From contig JAYMTF010000854.1 of NCBI GenBank assembly GCA_036897485.1, positions 1 through 29,105 of the forward strand: 29,105 nt of DNA. Reading direction: 5' to 3'. Source of the stretch: Pelargonium nanum. Lineage: Eukaryota; Streptophyta; Magnoliopsida; Geraniales; Geraniaceae. The notes below the pieces were generated by a model. It ran no database searches, was not told where the DNA came from, and saw only the letters and a program-made list of their open reading frames with translations. Positions 10,921 through 21,900 of the stretch are shown one piece after another. Positions within the stretch are counted from its first letter, which is position 1. Each line of letters begins with the position of its first letter. The position numbers and the translations under genes were made by a program.

Positions 10921-12664
10921 ATAGATAGCGCAAACATATTTGTAAAGGTGATAAAGCTCTTCCTATTTTGCCTTCTGATATAGATTGTTTCATAGATTTC
11001 CATTTTCCCCGAAAGGGTGTATATTAGTACAAATTTTCATCAATTGATCGACTAGTTGGCTCAAGATCTTGCTTCATTTTGTTCTGATTTGTTTAGATTG
11101 TGAATATTTCTATATGGCAACAATTTGGTAATGCATGTAAGTTCAATTCTAGAGTGTTTAGCATCGGCACAACAATAAAGTTGTTGTCTTGTGACCTTGA
11201 AGTCACAAGTCTGATCAAGAAAACAGTCTCTCTGTATAACAGATGACTTGTGTGTAAAATTAAATTTTTCGGACCCCACAATGGTCAATGGTAGAAGTCC
11301 CGCACACTGATCCACCTACATATGTTCTGTAGTACAACTTTTCTATGGTTTTTGTACTTCAATTTTGTGGATCTTATGTAACATGTCATGTAGTGTTCAA
11401 TAATCTTATAGAGTTCAGTCCAAAGTTCCATCTTCTTGACTTTTATGAAATGAAATCATACTTGGGCACTGCTGCTGGGAATGTTGATAGTGATGGTCAA
11501 TGAAATCACATCATTTGCCTCTAATATAATACGCGTTTTAGGTCATAATACAAATTATTAGACGTAATCGTGTGTTTTTTGTGTAAAATATTGACAAAAA
11601 AGACAACTTGTAGAGAGTTACTACAACTGGCTGCAGCTGGGGAAAACAATGACAGTCTCACATTATGTTTCTTCTTTTCAAACCATTCTTGTTTGAATGA
11701 ATATGAAAACCAAAGAGCTCAAGTTTCTGGAAAACAGAAGGAAAAGAACAAGTCAGTCTCTGAAAATTGAGACTTTTGGTTTTGGCTGATTTTTTCAAAA
11801 GTAGACCCAAATGGTCCATTCAAAACATAATCCATGGGCACATGCAAATGACCCATGTTTTGCTTAGCAACATGCCATTCCAAAATCTATATATACATAT
11901 GTAAAGCTCGATGCATAACAACCGAGTCTCGAACCTGAAACCTCAAGAGAAGCAAGCGCCTTAAGCCACTTGCTCCGTTGACGGTTGTTATTAACTATTG
12001 GATGCATTGGAGTTTTAGGTGTCCAATAATTTGTATGTCTTCAGTATGGATGCATGATTATGGCCTTTATGGGGAGAGGGGTAGGTTTATAATAAATGAA
12101 ATTGTTGGGATTGAAAAAAAAAAGAAGGTTTGATGCATATGGCATGTCATGAAAATATCAGAAACATCCAACTCAGTTATTTGACAGTTGCTAAGTAGTT
12201 AAGGTCTCTGTTACATCTTGTGACCAACATTAATGTGCAAAGCCAGAGCACAGCTCAGTGATGAGTGTGCTGATTTTAGGACAGTCACTATCAGAAAACA
12301 AATGCTTATTGCTGAGCTCATTTTGCCAATGGTGATGAAAATTTACCAGTTTCAACAACAAAGCAATCACAGTAAACAACATCATTTGCAGGAAGAGAAG
12401 AGAGCTCCAAAAATCATAGACAAATCACATTCAGCAGAAAAATAACTCAATTCTTCTCCTTGAACCTATAACATTGATGTAATCGTCATTTTCATGTCCT
12501 AAACTCTTGACTATGTTCGTTAGATACGACAAAACAAGCGTACGAGTTTTTCAGTATCACGATGCCTTCTGTTCGGTTACAATCATAGAATGATATCGGG
12601 TCAAAAGACTAAATTTCTAATCAGCTTTATGAATTATCTCGGGAAGGTATATATGGTTACCTGT
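10921..12664. other. Intergenic region between convergent PP2C and ALG10 genes
   Basis: The two genes converge here, so both ends are probably 3' UTR (about 10921-11100 for PP2C; the stretch before 12665 for ALG10). No coding potential was recognised in the short ORFs. A tRNA-like/SINE-like segment lies at 11917-11990. The remainder is ordinary AT-rich sequence. Confidence 0.5.
11917..11990 (-). repeat. Degenerate tRNA-like / SINE-head sequence
   Basis: On the minus strand the segment starts TAACAACCG and ends CGGTTGTTA, a perfect 9-bp stem at the place of a tRNA acceptor stem. Between them are a box A-like word (GTGGCTTAAGGCG) and, about 20 bases on, a good Pol III box B (CAGGTTCGAGACTC). 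D- and T-stems do not pair well and no anticodon arm can be assigned, so it is not called a functional tRNA. It may be a tRNA pseudogene or the head of a plant SINE. No poly-A tail or target duplication was identified. Confidence 0.4.
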
Positions 12665-15223
12665 CTACCAAATAAATCTCTGGGTACCGGGTTCATGGTC
12701 CCAATGAAATGGCCGGAGCAAGAACATCGTCATCGTGAAGATATTGAGGGCTGCGTATATAATCCCTATCAGGAACCAGCTAAGGTTGTCGGTGAAGTTG
12801 GAATGTAGCACCAGCAAATAAAAGGGTACGGTGTAGTATCTGAATTCAATGAGAGGAGTGGGAACTAGAGCTGCGGCAGTAGCCAAGAAAAATGCGAGGA
12901 CCCAGATCTTTCTTTGAGTTTTCCCTGCCAAATGAAATTTAAACAAGTCCTCGGATGAGTTCAAATCTCAGACATTGCTGAAACGGTGATGAGAATCGCA
13001 GTGTAATGTGTACTGACCTAGTATGCTGAAGATTGAAAACCATGAAAAAACATAAAGTGGGACCAAGAGGTACTTCATTGCCCAATGGGCGTTGATGACC
13101 TTCCGCCAGAGATAAAATGGATAGTGGCGATTATCCGCAAGAAGGTAAGGATGCGCTATGCTGCAAGAATCAACCGTGTAACGAAACAGAACTTATAAGA
13201 ACAACCGGTAAGTTACTGCAAAATCAAATCAAATCCAAGAATCGAGATGCAACCCTATAGTATTGTGACTTGCTTGATATGTAAATGATACCTGAAAAAA
13301 TGCACAGAGAGGAAACCAGCGGTGAGAGCCATAACACCTTGAAAGAAACTTGTGGACCTATTCTTCCAGAACGACCGCAATATATCTGCAGCTTGACCGA
13401 AACTGAAGTGCACAGGAGCCATAGCCAGAGCAGAAACCAAACTGAAATACATTACCTGTGCAAAATGCGGAGAAACGGCATGAGCTTCTTTTGCACCTGC
13501 AAAATTAGTATGTAGAGGTAAGAAAAAAATTCTTACTTTTCATAAAAGGAGCACAGTGGGATGTGTGGTACCAAGAACTACACTTCCATTCCAGCAGACA
13601 AAAGCAACAAAAGCCATCAATACTAAAAAGAAGGGGCTGAATGAAGCCAAAATTCTCCACTTAATATGCCACATTGTTAAAAGGATGGTAAAAATCTCGT
13701 CAAGCAAACCTGCAAGATAATGCACAAAGAGAGCTTGTTAGCTTAGCAAACAGAACATACAAGTAATAGAGTCCGTATCGAGGATAGGCAAGATAACATA
13801 ATAAAAGTGAAACTTAACTTGCTTTGTTTGAAGAAGCGCTTCTACTGGGCATGGAGTGTTGAGCACCGTCCCCGGCTTTGCCAAACTTTCGTTTTCTCAG
13901 GTTCAATCCCCCTTTGACGCTTCTGTTTGGATTTAACTGATCAGTTTTCCTCTCTGACAAACCAGAGCCATCTACTTCCACATTATCTCTTTGGTGGGGC
14001 AGAGTAATATCTATGATACCAGTGCAGGCAACGAAAAGCATCCAAATGATATTTGTTTGTCGAATGAACACTGCCAAAACTCCAAACTGCATAAAACAAA
14101 ATTGAAATAAGCTACAACAAATATGTTATCACATAAACACAAAGTTGTTTAACAATAGTAGTTTGATAGGCATATAAACATGAGTTATGAATAAAATTTA
14201 AGCTGACTAGTTTACCAATGCACTGAACTTGTAATTCTTCTTCAAACATGCAAGATACATGGCAAGCACCGCTGTGAGTGATGCAACATCTGTATAATAT
14301 AAAAAGGTGAAGAACCAGTGGAGGGGATATAAAGCTAGGATCACAGCATGAAGTGTTGCTTTTCTTTCATCTAGAGCTGGCCTCAAATGTCTGATAATCT
14401 CGTAGACAAGAACACTGCATATAACTGCCAAGACACCATTTGTAGAGCGAAGAATCGAAGTCGAACATACATCAGAAAACGACGAGGCTGTGCGTAAAAA
14501 TGGAATCACTGGAAACAAATAAGCAATATGGGCAAGCGAAAGATAGTACCTGCATATGTTTTAAATATAATCAACTTCTACTTCAAACATTTTGCTTTTC
14601 CTTTCTGCTCCACAAGCATACAATCAAATTTTCAGTACTACATTCACTTAATATTTTCCATGAATTTGGCATAGTGGATTGGCTCAAAACATCACAATTT
14701 TCACATTTCCACACATCCAGAAAACCATTGCTACATCTAAACTCACACCATAAACTTCCTATTACAGCAAATCTACCAGAAATGGTGCCAAAATAACATG
14801 TCATATGCTCATTTTCTTCGTCAAGCTATAAAATTTTCACATTCCAAAGAGACCCATTACTCCTACGAACAGATCAATCCAGTTCATTATACAATTATTA
14901 GTTTCAAATGGGTTCAATCAAAATCCACCAAAAACATCCAAACGAGAAAGAGAAGAACAAAACTTACAGTCCAGGAGGAGTGGTGATCATGGGATCCCAA
15001 CTACTGAAATCGCCATTACAGTACTGCTGAGCTTGAGGCACGTGAAATATCTCATCCTGCACATCACCGAATTTGCTCGAAATCAACATCCCAGAAAGCT
15101 CAAAACAGAGAAATTTGAAGTTTTTGAACTGACCATGTACGGATCAGGCACGATGCGATTGACGAAGATGGATACCGGAATGACCCATGAGCTCACTATC
15201 GCAGCTACAGCTAATTTTCCCAT
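12665..15223 (-). CDS. ALG10: ALG10/DIE2: dolichyl-phosphoglucose alpha-1,2-glucosyltransferase
   Basis: Eight exons on the minus strand: 15223-15134, 15056-14968, 14549-14216, 14086-13819, 13709-13572, 13496-13292, 13160-13018 and 12924-12665. All junctions are GT-AG, phases agree throughout, and the product is 508 aa, close to the roughly 509 aa I recall for Arabidopsis ALG10 (At5g02410). The enzyme adds the third and last glucose, from Dol-P-Glc, to the lipid-linked N-glycan precursor in the ER membrane, which allows efficient transfer by oligosaccharyltransferase. The protein is hydrophobic and multi-spanning. Recognisable blocks include [13 protein letters not shown] and [14 protein letters not shown] near the N-terminus (luminal acidic loop), [17 protein letters not shown], and [14 protein letters not shown], with the conserved C-terminal tail [10 protein letters not shown] long hydrophilic loop around residues 195-255 varies in this family. 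The gene appears intact. Confidence 0.97.
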
Positions 15224-15375
15224 CTCTACGTTAAGTGAAAAAATCGAGCTTCGCAACCAGAAACGCCCTTTTAGGCCTCTCAGGCGGCTTTAAAGCTCTG
15301 TTTGGCACCGCTTTTCAGTTTTTCTTTTTCTTCTCAAACGCTTCTAAAAGAAAAGTAGCGTTTTGCAAACCTTTC

Positions 15376-15442
15376 TGGGCCTTGCAGGGTCTAACACTGC
15401 AATGGTTGGTTCTGGGCCTTGATTGGGCCTTTCAACAGCCCA
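15376..15442. promoter_or_regulatory. Site II (TGGGCY) cluster in the ALG10 promoter
   Basis: TGGGCC occurs at 15376-15381, 15413-15418 and 15424-15429, and TGGGCT on the minus strand at 15437-15442, all within 155-220 bases upstream of the ALG10 ATG (15223). Such clusters bind TCP factors and mark plant housekeeping promoters. This agrees with a constitutive ER glycosylation enzyme. Confidence 0.5.
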
Positions 15443-15488
15443 ATAATATTTGACCATTAGATAATTTGAGCCATGTTTTGATTTATTT

Positions 15489-15920
15489 AAGATAAGTCAA
15501 TCATGTTGGATGGGCGGGAGCCATCGACCCGGAACTAGTTGAAGCTCTTACAATTCGGGAAGCATTATCGTGGTCCTGTCTCTTGGAAGGTCAACGGTAA
15601 TTGTGGAATCGGATGCGAAAAACTTAGTTCATGCTGTTAAGACCGGAGGGGAGGGATTTTCCAGTGCCTTGGGTCTTGTTATATCTGACATCGTGTCTTT
15701 ATCATCTAGTTTGTCTTTTATCGATTTCGTCTTTGTGGGTAGAAGGTGTAATCGTGTTGCTCATATTTTAGCTAGATCATCTGTCCTGATTGATGAGGTA
15801 AGCGGTTGGGTAGGTAGTGATTGTCCTACTGAAATCGTGGAGTCTGTAGCTTTGGATTTGATTTTGTAATAAAGTAAGCTACGTTTCCCCTTAAAAGAAA
15901 AAAAAAGATAAGTCAATCAT
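15489..15920 (+). mobile_element. 5'-truncated LINE (non-LTR retrotransposon) insertion with 16-bp target-site duplication
   Basis: The 16-bp direct repeat AAGATAAGTCAATCAT occurs at 15489-15504 and again at 15905-15920, flanking about 400 bp. The insert ends in an A-rich tail (about 15893-15906) preceded by a TTTCCCCTTAAAA sequence. Its body encodes the end of a retrotransposon-type RNase H domain: EALTIREAL (catalytic Glu region), then after a frame change VIVESDAKNLVHAV (catalytic Asp), and finally NRVAHILARSS. The first catalytic Asp region is missing, so the copy is 5'-truncated and dead. The duplication, A-tail and truncation together are the signature of target-primed reverse transcription. 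The element lies about 280 bases upstream of the ALG10 start codon. Confidence 0.9.
15514..15869 (+). pseudogene. RNase H-domain remnant of a LINE ORF2
   Basis: This is the coding remnant inside the truncated LINE copy. A first segment (about 15529-15590) reads ELVEALTIREALSW in one frame and hits a stop. The main segment, 15570-15869 in another frame, carries VIVESDAKNLV and NRVAHILARSSVL and ends at a TAA 24 bases before the A-rich tail. At least one frameshift separates them. It belongs to the RVT_3-type RNase H family found at the C-terminus of plant LINE polyproteins, and is not a host gene. Confidence 0.8.
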
Positions 15921-16780
15921 AACAGGACACAGTTGAAATTTGGGCGCTATCATATTGACTCGGTTTATAAAAGCCTTCATAGTCGAGTACATGAGAATGT
16001 AACTTAATCTTGATATATCCTTTAAATATTAGACTTGAGTTCTAATGCATTGTGAACTTTTTTTCGAACGTATATACAATTTAGTTCTCATAATGACTTC
16101 AAGCTACTAAAATATTTGAAATTTTTTATGTGTCATCGCATATATTAATAGTTAGCATATGAAATTGATAACACCACTATCCTTAAATTCATAACTTGAT
16201 TTTAAATAAATAGATCAATTATTTATTCTTACCTGTTAATTTTGAAATTCTAACAATACACATTTAAAACTTATAATTATTCTGATTTTGGTGGCTACTT
16301 TGGTAGGTTGGCTGCTTTTGTCACCTAAGTTTAATTATGTTATAATTGTAGGTTGGCCTATTTTAATTATTCATGCCTCTTCAATTATTAAATACAAAAG
16401 GCCTTCACAATTCAAGACTTCATGTCAAAATAGTATGAGGTTAGGCATGAGTAACAATACTTAGGGGATATTTTATCAAAATTATTAATACAAAAAATTA
16501 TTGTTATTATATACCTTTTCTTTGCTATTACCTATTTGAGAAAACATTTATACTTTAGCATTAGATTATTATAATTGAATCATAATTATTGATGTCCTAA
16601 TAAATGTAATTTTTTTTTAAAGTAATACATGTAAAATTTTAATATCATACTCTACATATATATATATATATTTTGAAAGTTACATATATCTATATATTAG
16701 TTTCATAATAAAACAAAATTTAATTTTGACATATACTTGAAATGATGTATAATAGTATATTAATTTGTACATTTTTTTAC

Positions 16781-17150
16781 CACAAACTTAAATACAAGTT
16801 CCCATGATAGGTAGCAAGTTGACAATTTAAAGTGTATAACTCATTAAATGAGATGATGGAAACCTAATGCAAAACTAGATTTTGACAATATTGATCATGG
16901 TGTGCCCCCAAAAAATTGAAATTGAAATTAATAGAATGAACCAGCTGTTCACTCAAGGAATATATATCATTTATGTATGCATAGTTACATCAAATTGTTC
17001 ATAAGAGGAAGATATGAGAAAGAAAAAGTAGACTTACATTTGAAGAAAATTGTCAAAATCTAGTTTTGCATAGCAACTAGGTTTTCCACTAACTCATTTA
17101 ATGAGTTTCTCTAAATGTCAACTTGTTACAACTTGTAATAAAGTCTGTGT
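16781..17150. mobile_element. Non-coding element with long terminal inverted repeats (MITE-like)
   Basis: The left arm (16781-16890) and right arm (17048-17150) are inverted copies of each other. Shared blocks, reading the right arm reverse-complemented, include CAAGTTGACA, ACTCATTAAATGAG, GGAAA(A)CCTA and GCAAAACTAGATTTTGACAA. The arms differ by small indels, so the copy is not recent. About 155 bases separate them and encode nothing. Long imperfect inverted repeats around a short non-coding core fit a MITE or foldback-type element. Outer boundaries are approximate and I found no convincing target-site duplication. It ends about 620 bases before the SMR start codon. Confidence 0.65.
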
Positions 17151-17638
17151 TATTTGAGCAAGTTAAAAAGATACAACAACTATTGGCATAGCAAGTAAAA
17201 AGTGTATAAGTTATTGGTAGCGTGTGAAACTCTCTCCATTTTTCTTCTTCGTTTACAATCAAGTTAGGACAACACAAAAACTTTGTCTACATTTAGATAG
17301 AGGAGGGAGAGATAAAGAGAGAGAGAAATGAGGAATCGAATTTATATTTTTTATTAGAAAAAATTTTCGTGCCAAACAATCAAATTTAAAACGACATTGT
17401 CATAGACGCCTGAAATTCACTAAAAGAAATTGACGGCACATTGAATAGTAGCCCATGGTGTCACATAGGAGAAGAATTATGTGTTGCATCTTTTTTGTTT
17501 CTCACTAGCTAGGGTTTAGGCCAGCCTACGTACTAATATTATTACAATACGTATAAATATTCAATAATAAATTTTCTTCAAGAGAATATTTCAAATATAA
17601 TTATTTATAAACAATTAGATTCATAACTATTGGAACAT

Positions 17639-17646
17639 TATATATA
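17639..17646 (+). promoter_or_regulatory. TATA box of the SMR gene
   Basis: TATATATA-type sequence about 120-128 bases upstream of the SMR ATG at 17767, followed by a CT-rich leader (CTCTCTCTTTC near 17707-17717). The position fits a Pol II TATA box with a short 5' UTR. Confidence 0.5.
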
Positions 17647-17766
17647 CACACGTAATATAAGTAGCTTCCAAATCTAAGCCAAAATCAAAACTCTCTTGAA
17701 ACCATTCTCTCTCTTTCGTCGTCTTCAAGTTCACTTCTTTTATTGCAGCTTGATCGTTGCGATTTC

Positions 17767-18096
17767 ATGTACGAAGAAGAAGAAGATGAACAGAGGACGA
17801 CCCAGATCGCAAAGCCGGAGGACGATGATGGGTTCCGGACGCCGACGCCGGAGCTTCACAAAATCCCTTTGATTAAGCGCTGCCCGCCGGCGCCGAGAAA
17901 GCGCCGGCCATGTCTGTCGACGAGAAGAACCGCCGTTTTAAGACGCATCGACATCCGTAGACGGCTCCAGTTTGTTCGGTTTCAAGAAGTCGACTTGTCG
18001 TTCATAGCTCCCCGAACTCCTCCTCCCGCCGCCGGCCGTTTCCTCCGCAAAATCGAGAGAGCTCGAGCAGATCAGCTGTGGGAGAAAATTGTGTAG
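17767..18096 (+). CDS. SIAMESE-related (SMR) cyclin-dependent kinase inhibitor
   Basis: A single-exon gene of 109 aa, starting at the first in-frame ATG (17767) after the TATA box and CT-rich leader. The acidic N-terminus is followed by the SMR signature: TPTPELHKIP at residues 25-34, with CPPAPRKRR at 39-47. Further on, RRLQF at 65-69 matches the RxLxF cyclin-docking (Cy) pattern. SMR proteins bind CDK-cyclin complexes in the nucleus, blocking mitotic entry and promoting endoreduplication or stress-induced arrest. Small size, lack of introns and basic C-terminal half are usual for the family. Its place between ALG10 and the WD40 gene corresponds to Arabidopsis SMR3 (At5g02420) as I recall it, which suggests but does not prove orthology. 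Confidence 0.88.
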   Translation: MYEEEEDEQRTTQIAKPEDDDGFRTPTPELHKIPLIKRCPPAPRKRRPCLSTRRTAVLRRIDIRRRLQFVRFQEVDLSFIAPRTPPPAAGRFLRKIERARADQLWEKIV

Positions 18097-18977
18097 AAGC
18101 TAGTGTTTTTTTTGTTAATTTGTTTGTTTAATACAATTCTATTTCTTTGTTAATTAATAAAATCCACATTTTAAGTTCACTATCTAACGGACATTCTAAT
18201 CTAAATGTAATTGTCGGTACATAAAATTCATAAGTGTGCCGAACATTCATATCATTAGACACATTTTGTTGAAACGGATTAGGCGAAAGATATCATCTCT
18301 CATAAATGACTTCTTTAAGTACTCGTTAAATAAATTCAACCTATTTCGTACCACTATCGTTGTGCTCACCCAACACCACCATGTAAACACTCTCTCAAGA
18401 GCCATGTATGTAGATCATTCTTTGGCATTCAAACCATGTTACCACTATATGTCAATAAAAAATGTGATCTCGTATCAAATTGAGTTGGGTACGCCTTACA
18501 AGTAAACTCTCATCAAACTACTCTTATAGACACCGTTAAAATTTCTCAATGACTATTATAAAGATAAAGTTATCACTAACATTACTGTGACTTCGTCACG
18601 ACAATATTATGGAGCAATCGTAGGCAGAACAAAATTTCTGACCGTAATACAAAATTGAAAAATCAATTCATAACCAAAAAAACCTCGTATAACCCAATTT
18701 TTTTTTAAGATCCCTAATACATTAAATAATTAAAAATGGAACCGTTAGATATTTGTGAATCAAATTCAAAGAAAAAAACCCGCGAAATCCCCAACCGTTG
18801 AAGCCTTATTGACCGTTTCACAATCCCCTGTTTTTCCTCTCTTCCACTTCCTCGTCCCCTCCACACATCAAAACCAAATCCCAAACATTTCCCACAATTT
18901 TTTTAGGTTACATTTCAATTTCGATTCACATTCTCTTCAATCCGACTCCATCCACCGCCAAATGTACAGAGATCGCC
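18097..18977. other. Intergenic region between SMR and WD40 genes
   Basis: The 3' flank of SMR followed by the promoter and leader of the WD40 gene. A small hairpin, GTGAC-TTC-GTCAC, lies near 18588-18600. Pyrimidine-rich sequence at about 18800-18960 is probably the WD40 5' leader. No other gene was seen; the short ORFs have no recognisable content. Confidence 0.5.
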
Positions 18978-21900
18978 ATGGGCGTCATGGATCGCAAGCG
19001 AACCTTGACTATGAACTGGGACGGCTGCGGAGACGATGACGACGACGACTTCTTCGACACCTACAACCGCGGCTCCGCCGTCGCGCGCAGCGATTTGGTC
19101 TCCTCCGACTCCGATGAAGAAGATTTCGAGGACAGTCGCATGTCGTTCGCTTCCACCGCCTCCACCGCCATGAGGCCCAGTACTGATGGCCGCACATCCT
19201 CCGTCGGAATGGCGCCCAATTACGACATCTGGATGGCGGCCCCGGGGTCGGTTCGGGAGCGGCGCAAGCGATTGTTCGCCGGAATGGGGCTCGACTCCGA
19301 CAAGGAGCTTCACAAGGCCAATAGCATCAAGTTTAGTCGGAACATTACGAAAATGCTCAGTACCAAAACTCTGCTACCTCCGGAGGAGCTCAGAGCTTCT
19401 AAAGCCGAAGCTGAATCTAATGCTAATTCCTCTTCTCCTCTTCCTCCAGATCCTTCACAAGAGTCGTCTGACCAGAAACCGGCGGGATCTCAGTCGCCGC
19501 TGGCTCTGCCGGAGCTCGTCCGGTCGAGGCGACATCGACGAGGAGGTGTGCCTGACGGCGAAGCAGAGGAAGGAGGATCTGATCGGGGCGGAGTCGAAGC
19601 AGCGGCTGCAGAGGACGTACTCGGAGATATCGGCGACGCAGGCGCGGATCATGGAGCCGATCCAGGTGTTGGCGGCGTCGCAGGAGGCTTCGTCGCCGAC
19701 GAAGCCGGAGAACGGTCACCGGGAGACTCTCTCGTCGGCGCGGTCCAACGGCGCCGTCCTCCTGGTCAACAACCTAGAGACCGGCAAGGAGTTTGTCGTC
19801 AACGAGAGCGACAAGAGCGGGATGTGGAACCAACTCAGCGAGATCCAGACCGGGAATAAGCTCAGCGTGGAGGAATTCGAGAAGGGCGTGGGCTTCTCTC
19901 CGGTGGTGAAGGAGCTGATGCGCCGCCAGAACAAACCTCAGGATCTCGGCGGGAGTTTCAGGAAATTCGCCAAGACCTCGTCCCTCTCCAAGAGCATCAA
20001 GACCAGCAAGCGGCGAGGCGCTTCTCTGTTGAAGAACATTTCCACAAACATCAAAGGCTCCATGAAAGGATCGAAGGAGAAGGAGAAGGAGAAAGTGAAG
20101 GTCAAGGAGAAGGAGAAGGAGAAGGAAAAAGAAAAGAAAAAGGAGAAGAAGGAGAAGGAGAAGGAGAAGGAGAAAGAGAAGGAGGAGGAGGAGGCGGAGG
20201 CAGCGGCCGGAGATTATCCGAAAGGAAGCAAGAGCAACGCATCGACGCAGTGGATCAAGGTGAGGCAAGCCGGAAAATCGCACAAGGATCTGAGTGCTCT
20301 ACATTTGTGTCAGGAGATTCAGGCTCATGAGGGCTCAATTTGGACCATGAAGTTCACTCCGGACGGGCAGTACCTGGCAAGCGCTGGGGAGGACAAGACC
20401 ATCCATGTATGGGAAGTGCAGGAATGTGAGGTCATGGCGTCTAGATTGCCGGAGGAAGGGATCGCCACGCCGCTCCACCCAACGGCGGCTAGTTCTCCGG
20501 TCCACCCGTCCCTCGCAGACGCCCAAAAGATGCCCTCTTCAAAGCAGAAGAAGGGAAAGTCTGCCTCTATCAAGAAAAAGAATTTGATCCCGGACTATGC
20601 TCACGTGCCGGAGACTGTGTTTGCTCTTTCTGAGAAGCCAATTTGCTCCTTCGACGGTCACACAGATGATGTCCTGGACCTTTCCTGGTCCAAGTCTCAG
20701 GTTGGCATTTCATCAAACACCTCGTAATTGAATGTTTTTTGTCAAAATGTAGCGAGAGTAGAGCTGTAGAAGCATGGAGCATATCATTTTTCAGCTGTAG
20801 TTAATATATAGAATTGAATGTTGATTAAGGGTATGCCATTTTGATTTGAATGTGTGCAGCTGCTGATTTCATCTTCCATGGACAAGACTGTGAAGCTTTG
20901 GAACTTGGAAACCAAGAGCTGTTTGAAAACGTTTACACACAATGACTATGGTAAAACCAAAATCTCATTAACTTGGGACATATGTTAAATTGATAATAAT
21001 GCTGGCTGTCTTGAGTTTTGATGTGGGTTTGATTTTGGCAGTGACTTGCATCCACTTCAATCCGGTAAATGATAATTTTTTCATCAGTGGCTCGCTTGAT
21101 GAGAAAGTTCGGATTTGGAACATACGTGAGCGTAGGCTGGAATCTTACAATGAAATTTATGAAATGGTCACTGCTGTTTGCTATTCTCCTGATGGACAGG
21201 TTCAACTTTGTTAACTCAGCTCTTTCATTTAATTTGTGCTATTAGTTTTAGTACTTAGTTAACTTGCAACAACAATTTTTTAGTTGATTCAACTTTCGTA
21301 AAATATATCTGGCTACAGAAGATTGTTTAATCCTGACTTTGTACATCTTGTAATGATCTGTTTGTTGTAATTGAAGGATGCTATAATTGGAACGCACAAA
21401 GGGAACTGTCGACTCTATGCTGCAGATGGTATGGTCTAACACTTTGCAAGCTTTTGCATTCTTTCTGCGTATTTTACTCACAACTTGGTGACCATATTAT
21501 TTGATGAAGATTGCAAACTAGAGGAAAAGATCTTCTTTGAAACTCAGAAGAAGTCACAGGCCAAGAAAATTACAGGCTTTCAGGTTATTATAGTACACAC
21601 CCTTCTTTACCTACACTAGTCAACAATATATGCTTATGCTGCAAAAGAAAAAAGAAGCAGCAAGGTTTCTAATTAGTTTACGTGTTTACAGTTTGTTCCA
21701 GGAAACCCATCTGAAGTTCTTGTAACTACTGCTGATTCCCGAATTCGAATTTTCAATGGTGATCGCGTTGTCCACAAGTTTAAAGGTATGTGTGTAGTTC
21801 AGCTAAGAGCTCAGTCATGTGTATGCTTAAATTTTACATTGATCATTGATCATATGTTTGTGTATGCAAAAGGTTTTAAAAACACAAGCAGCCAAATCGT

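Larger units (their letters stand above)
15224..17766. other. Intergenic region between divergent ALG10 and SMR genes
   Basis: Holds the ALG10 promoter with its site II cluster, the LINE-derived insertion at 15505-15904, the inverted-repeat element at about 16781-17150, an (AT)n tract at 16656-16670, a GA-rich tract near 17300-17330, and the SMR promoter. Outside these the sequence is strongly AT-rich with no coding signal. Confidence 0.6.

Noticed and set aside
12233..12445. 70-codon plus-strand ORF downstream of ALG10
   Set aside because: No motif, Gln/Lys-rich and probably antisense to the ALG10 3' UTR.
13443..13456. Possible 14-base intron at CACAG/GTAATG in ALG10
   Set aside because: Too short to be an intron, and reading through gives the family sequence [13 protein letters not shown] without interruption.
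19515..19531. Short GT...AG pair at the WD40 frameshift as an intron
   Set aside because: Only about a dozen bases apart, far below any plant intron length.
19423..20283. Antisense ORFs opposite WD40 exon 1, including a Leu-rich frame
   Set aside because: The Leu/Phe runs are the complement of the Lys/Glu repeat; composition artefact.
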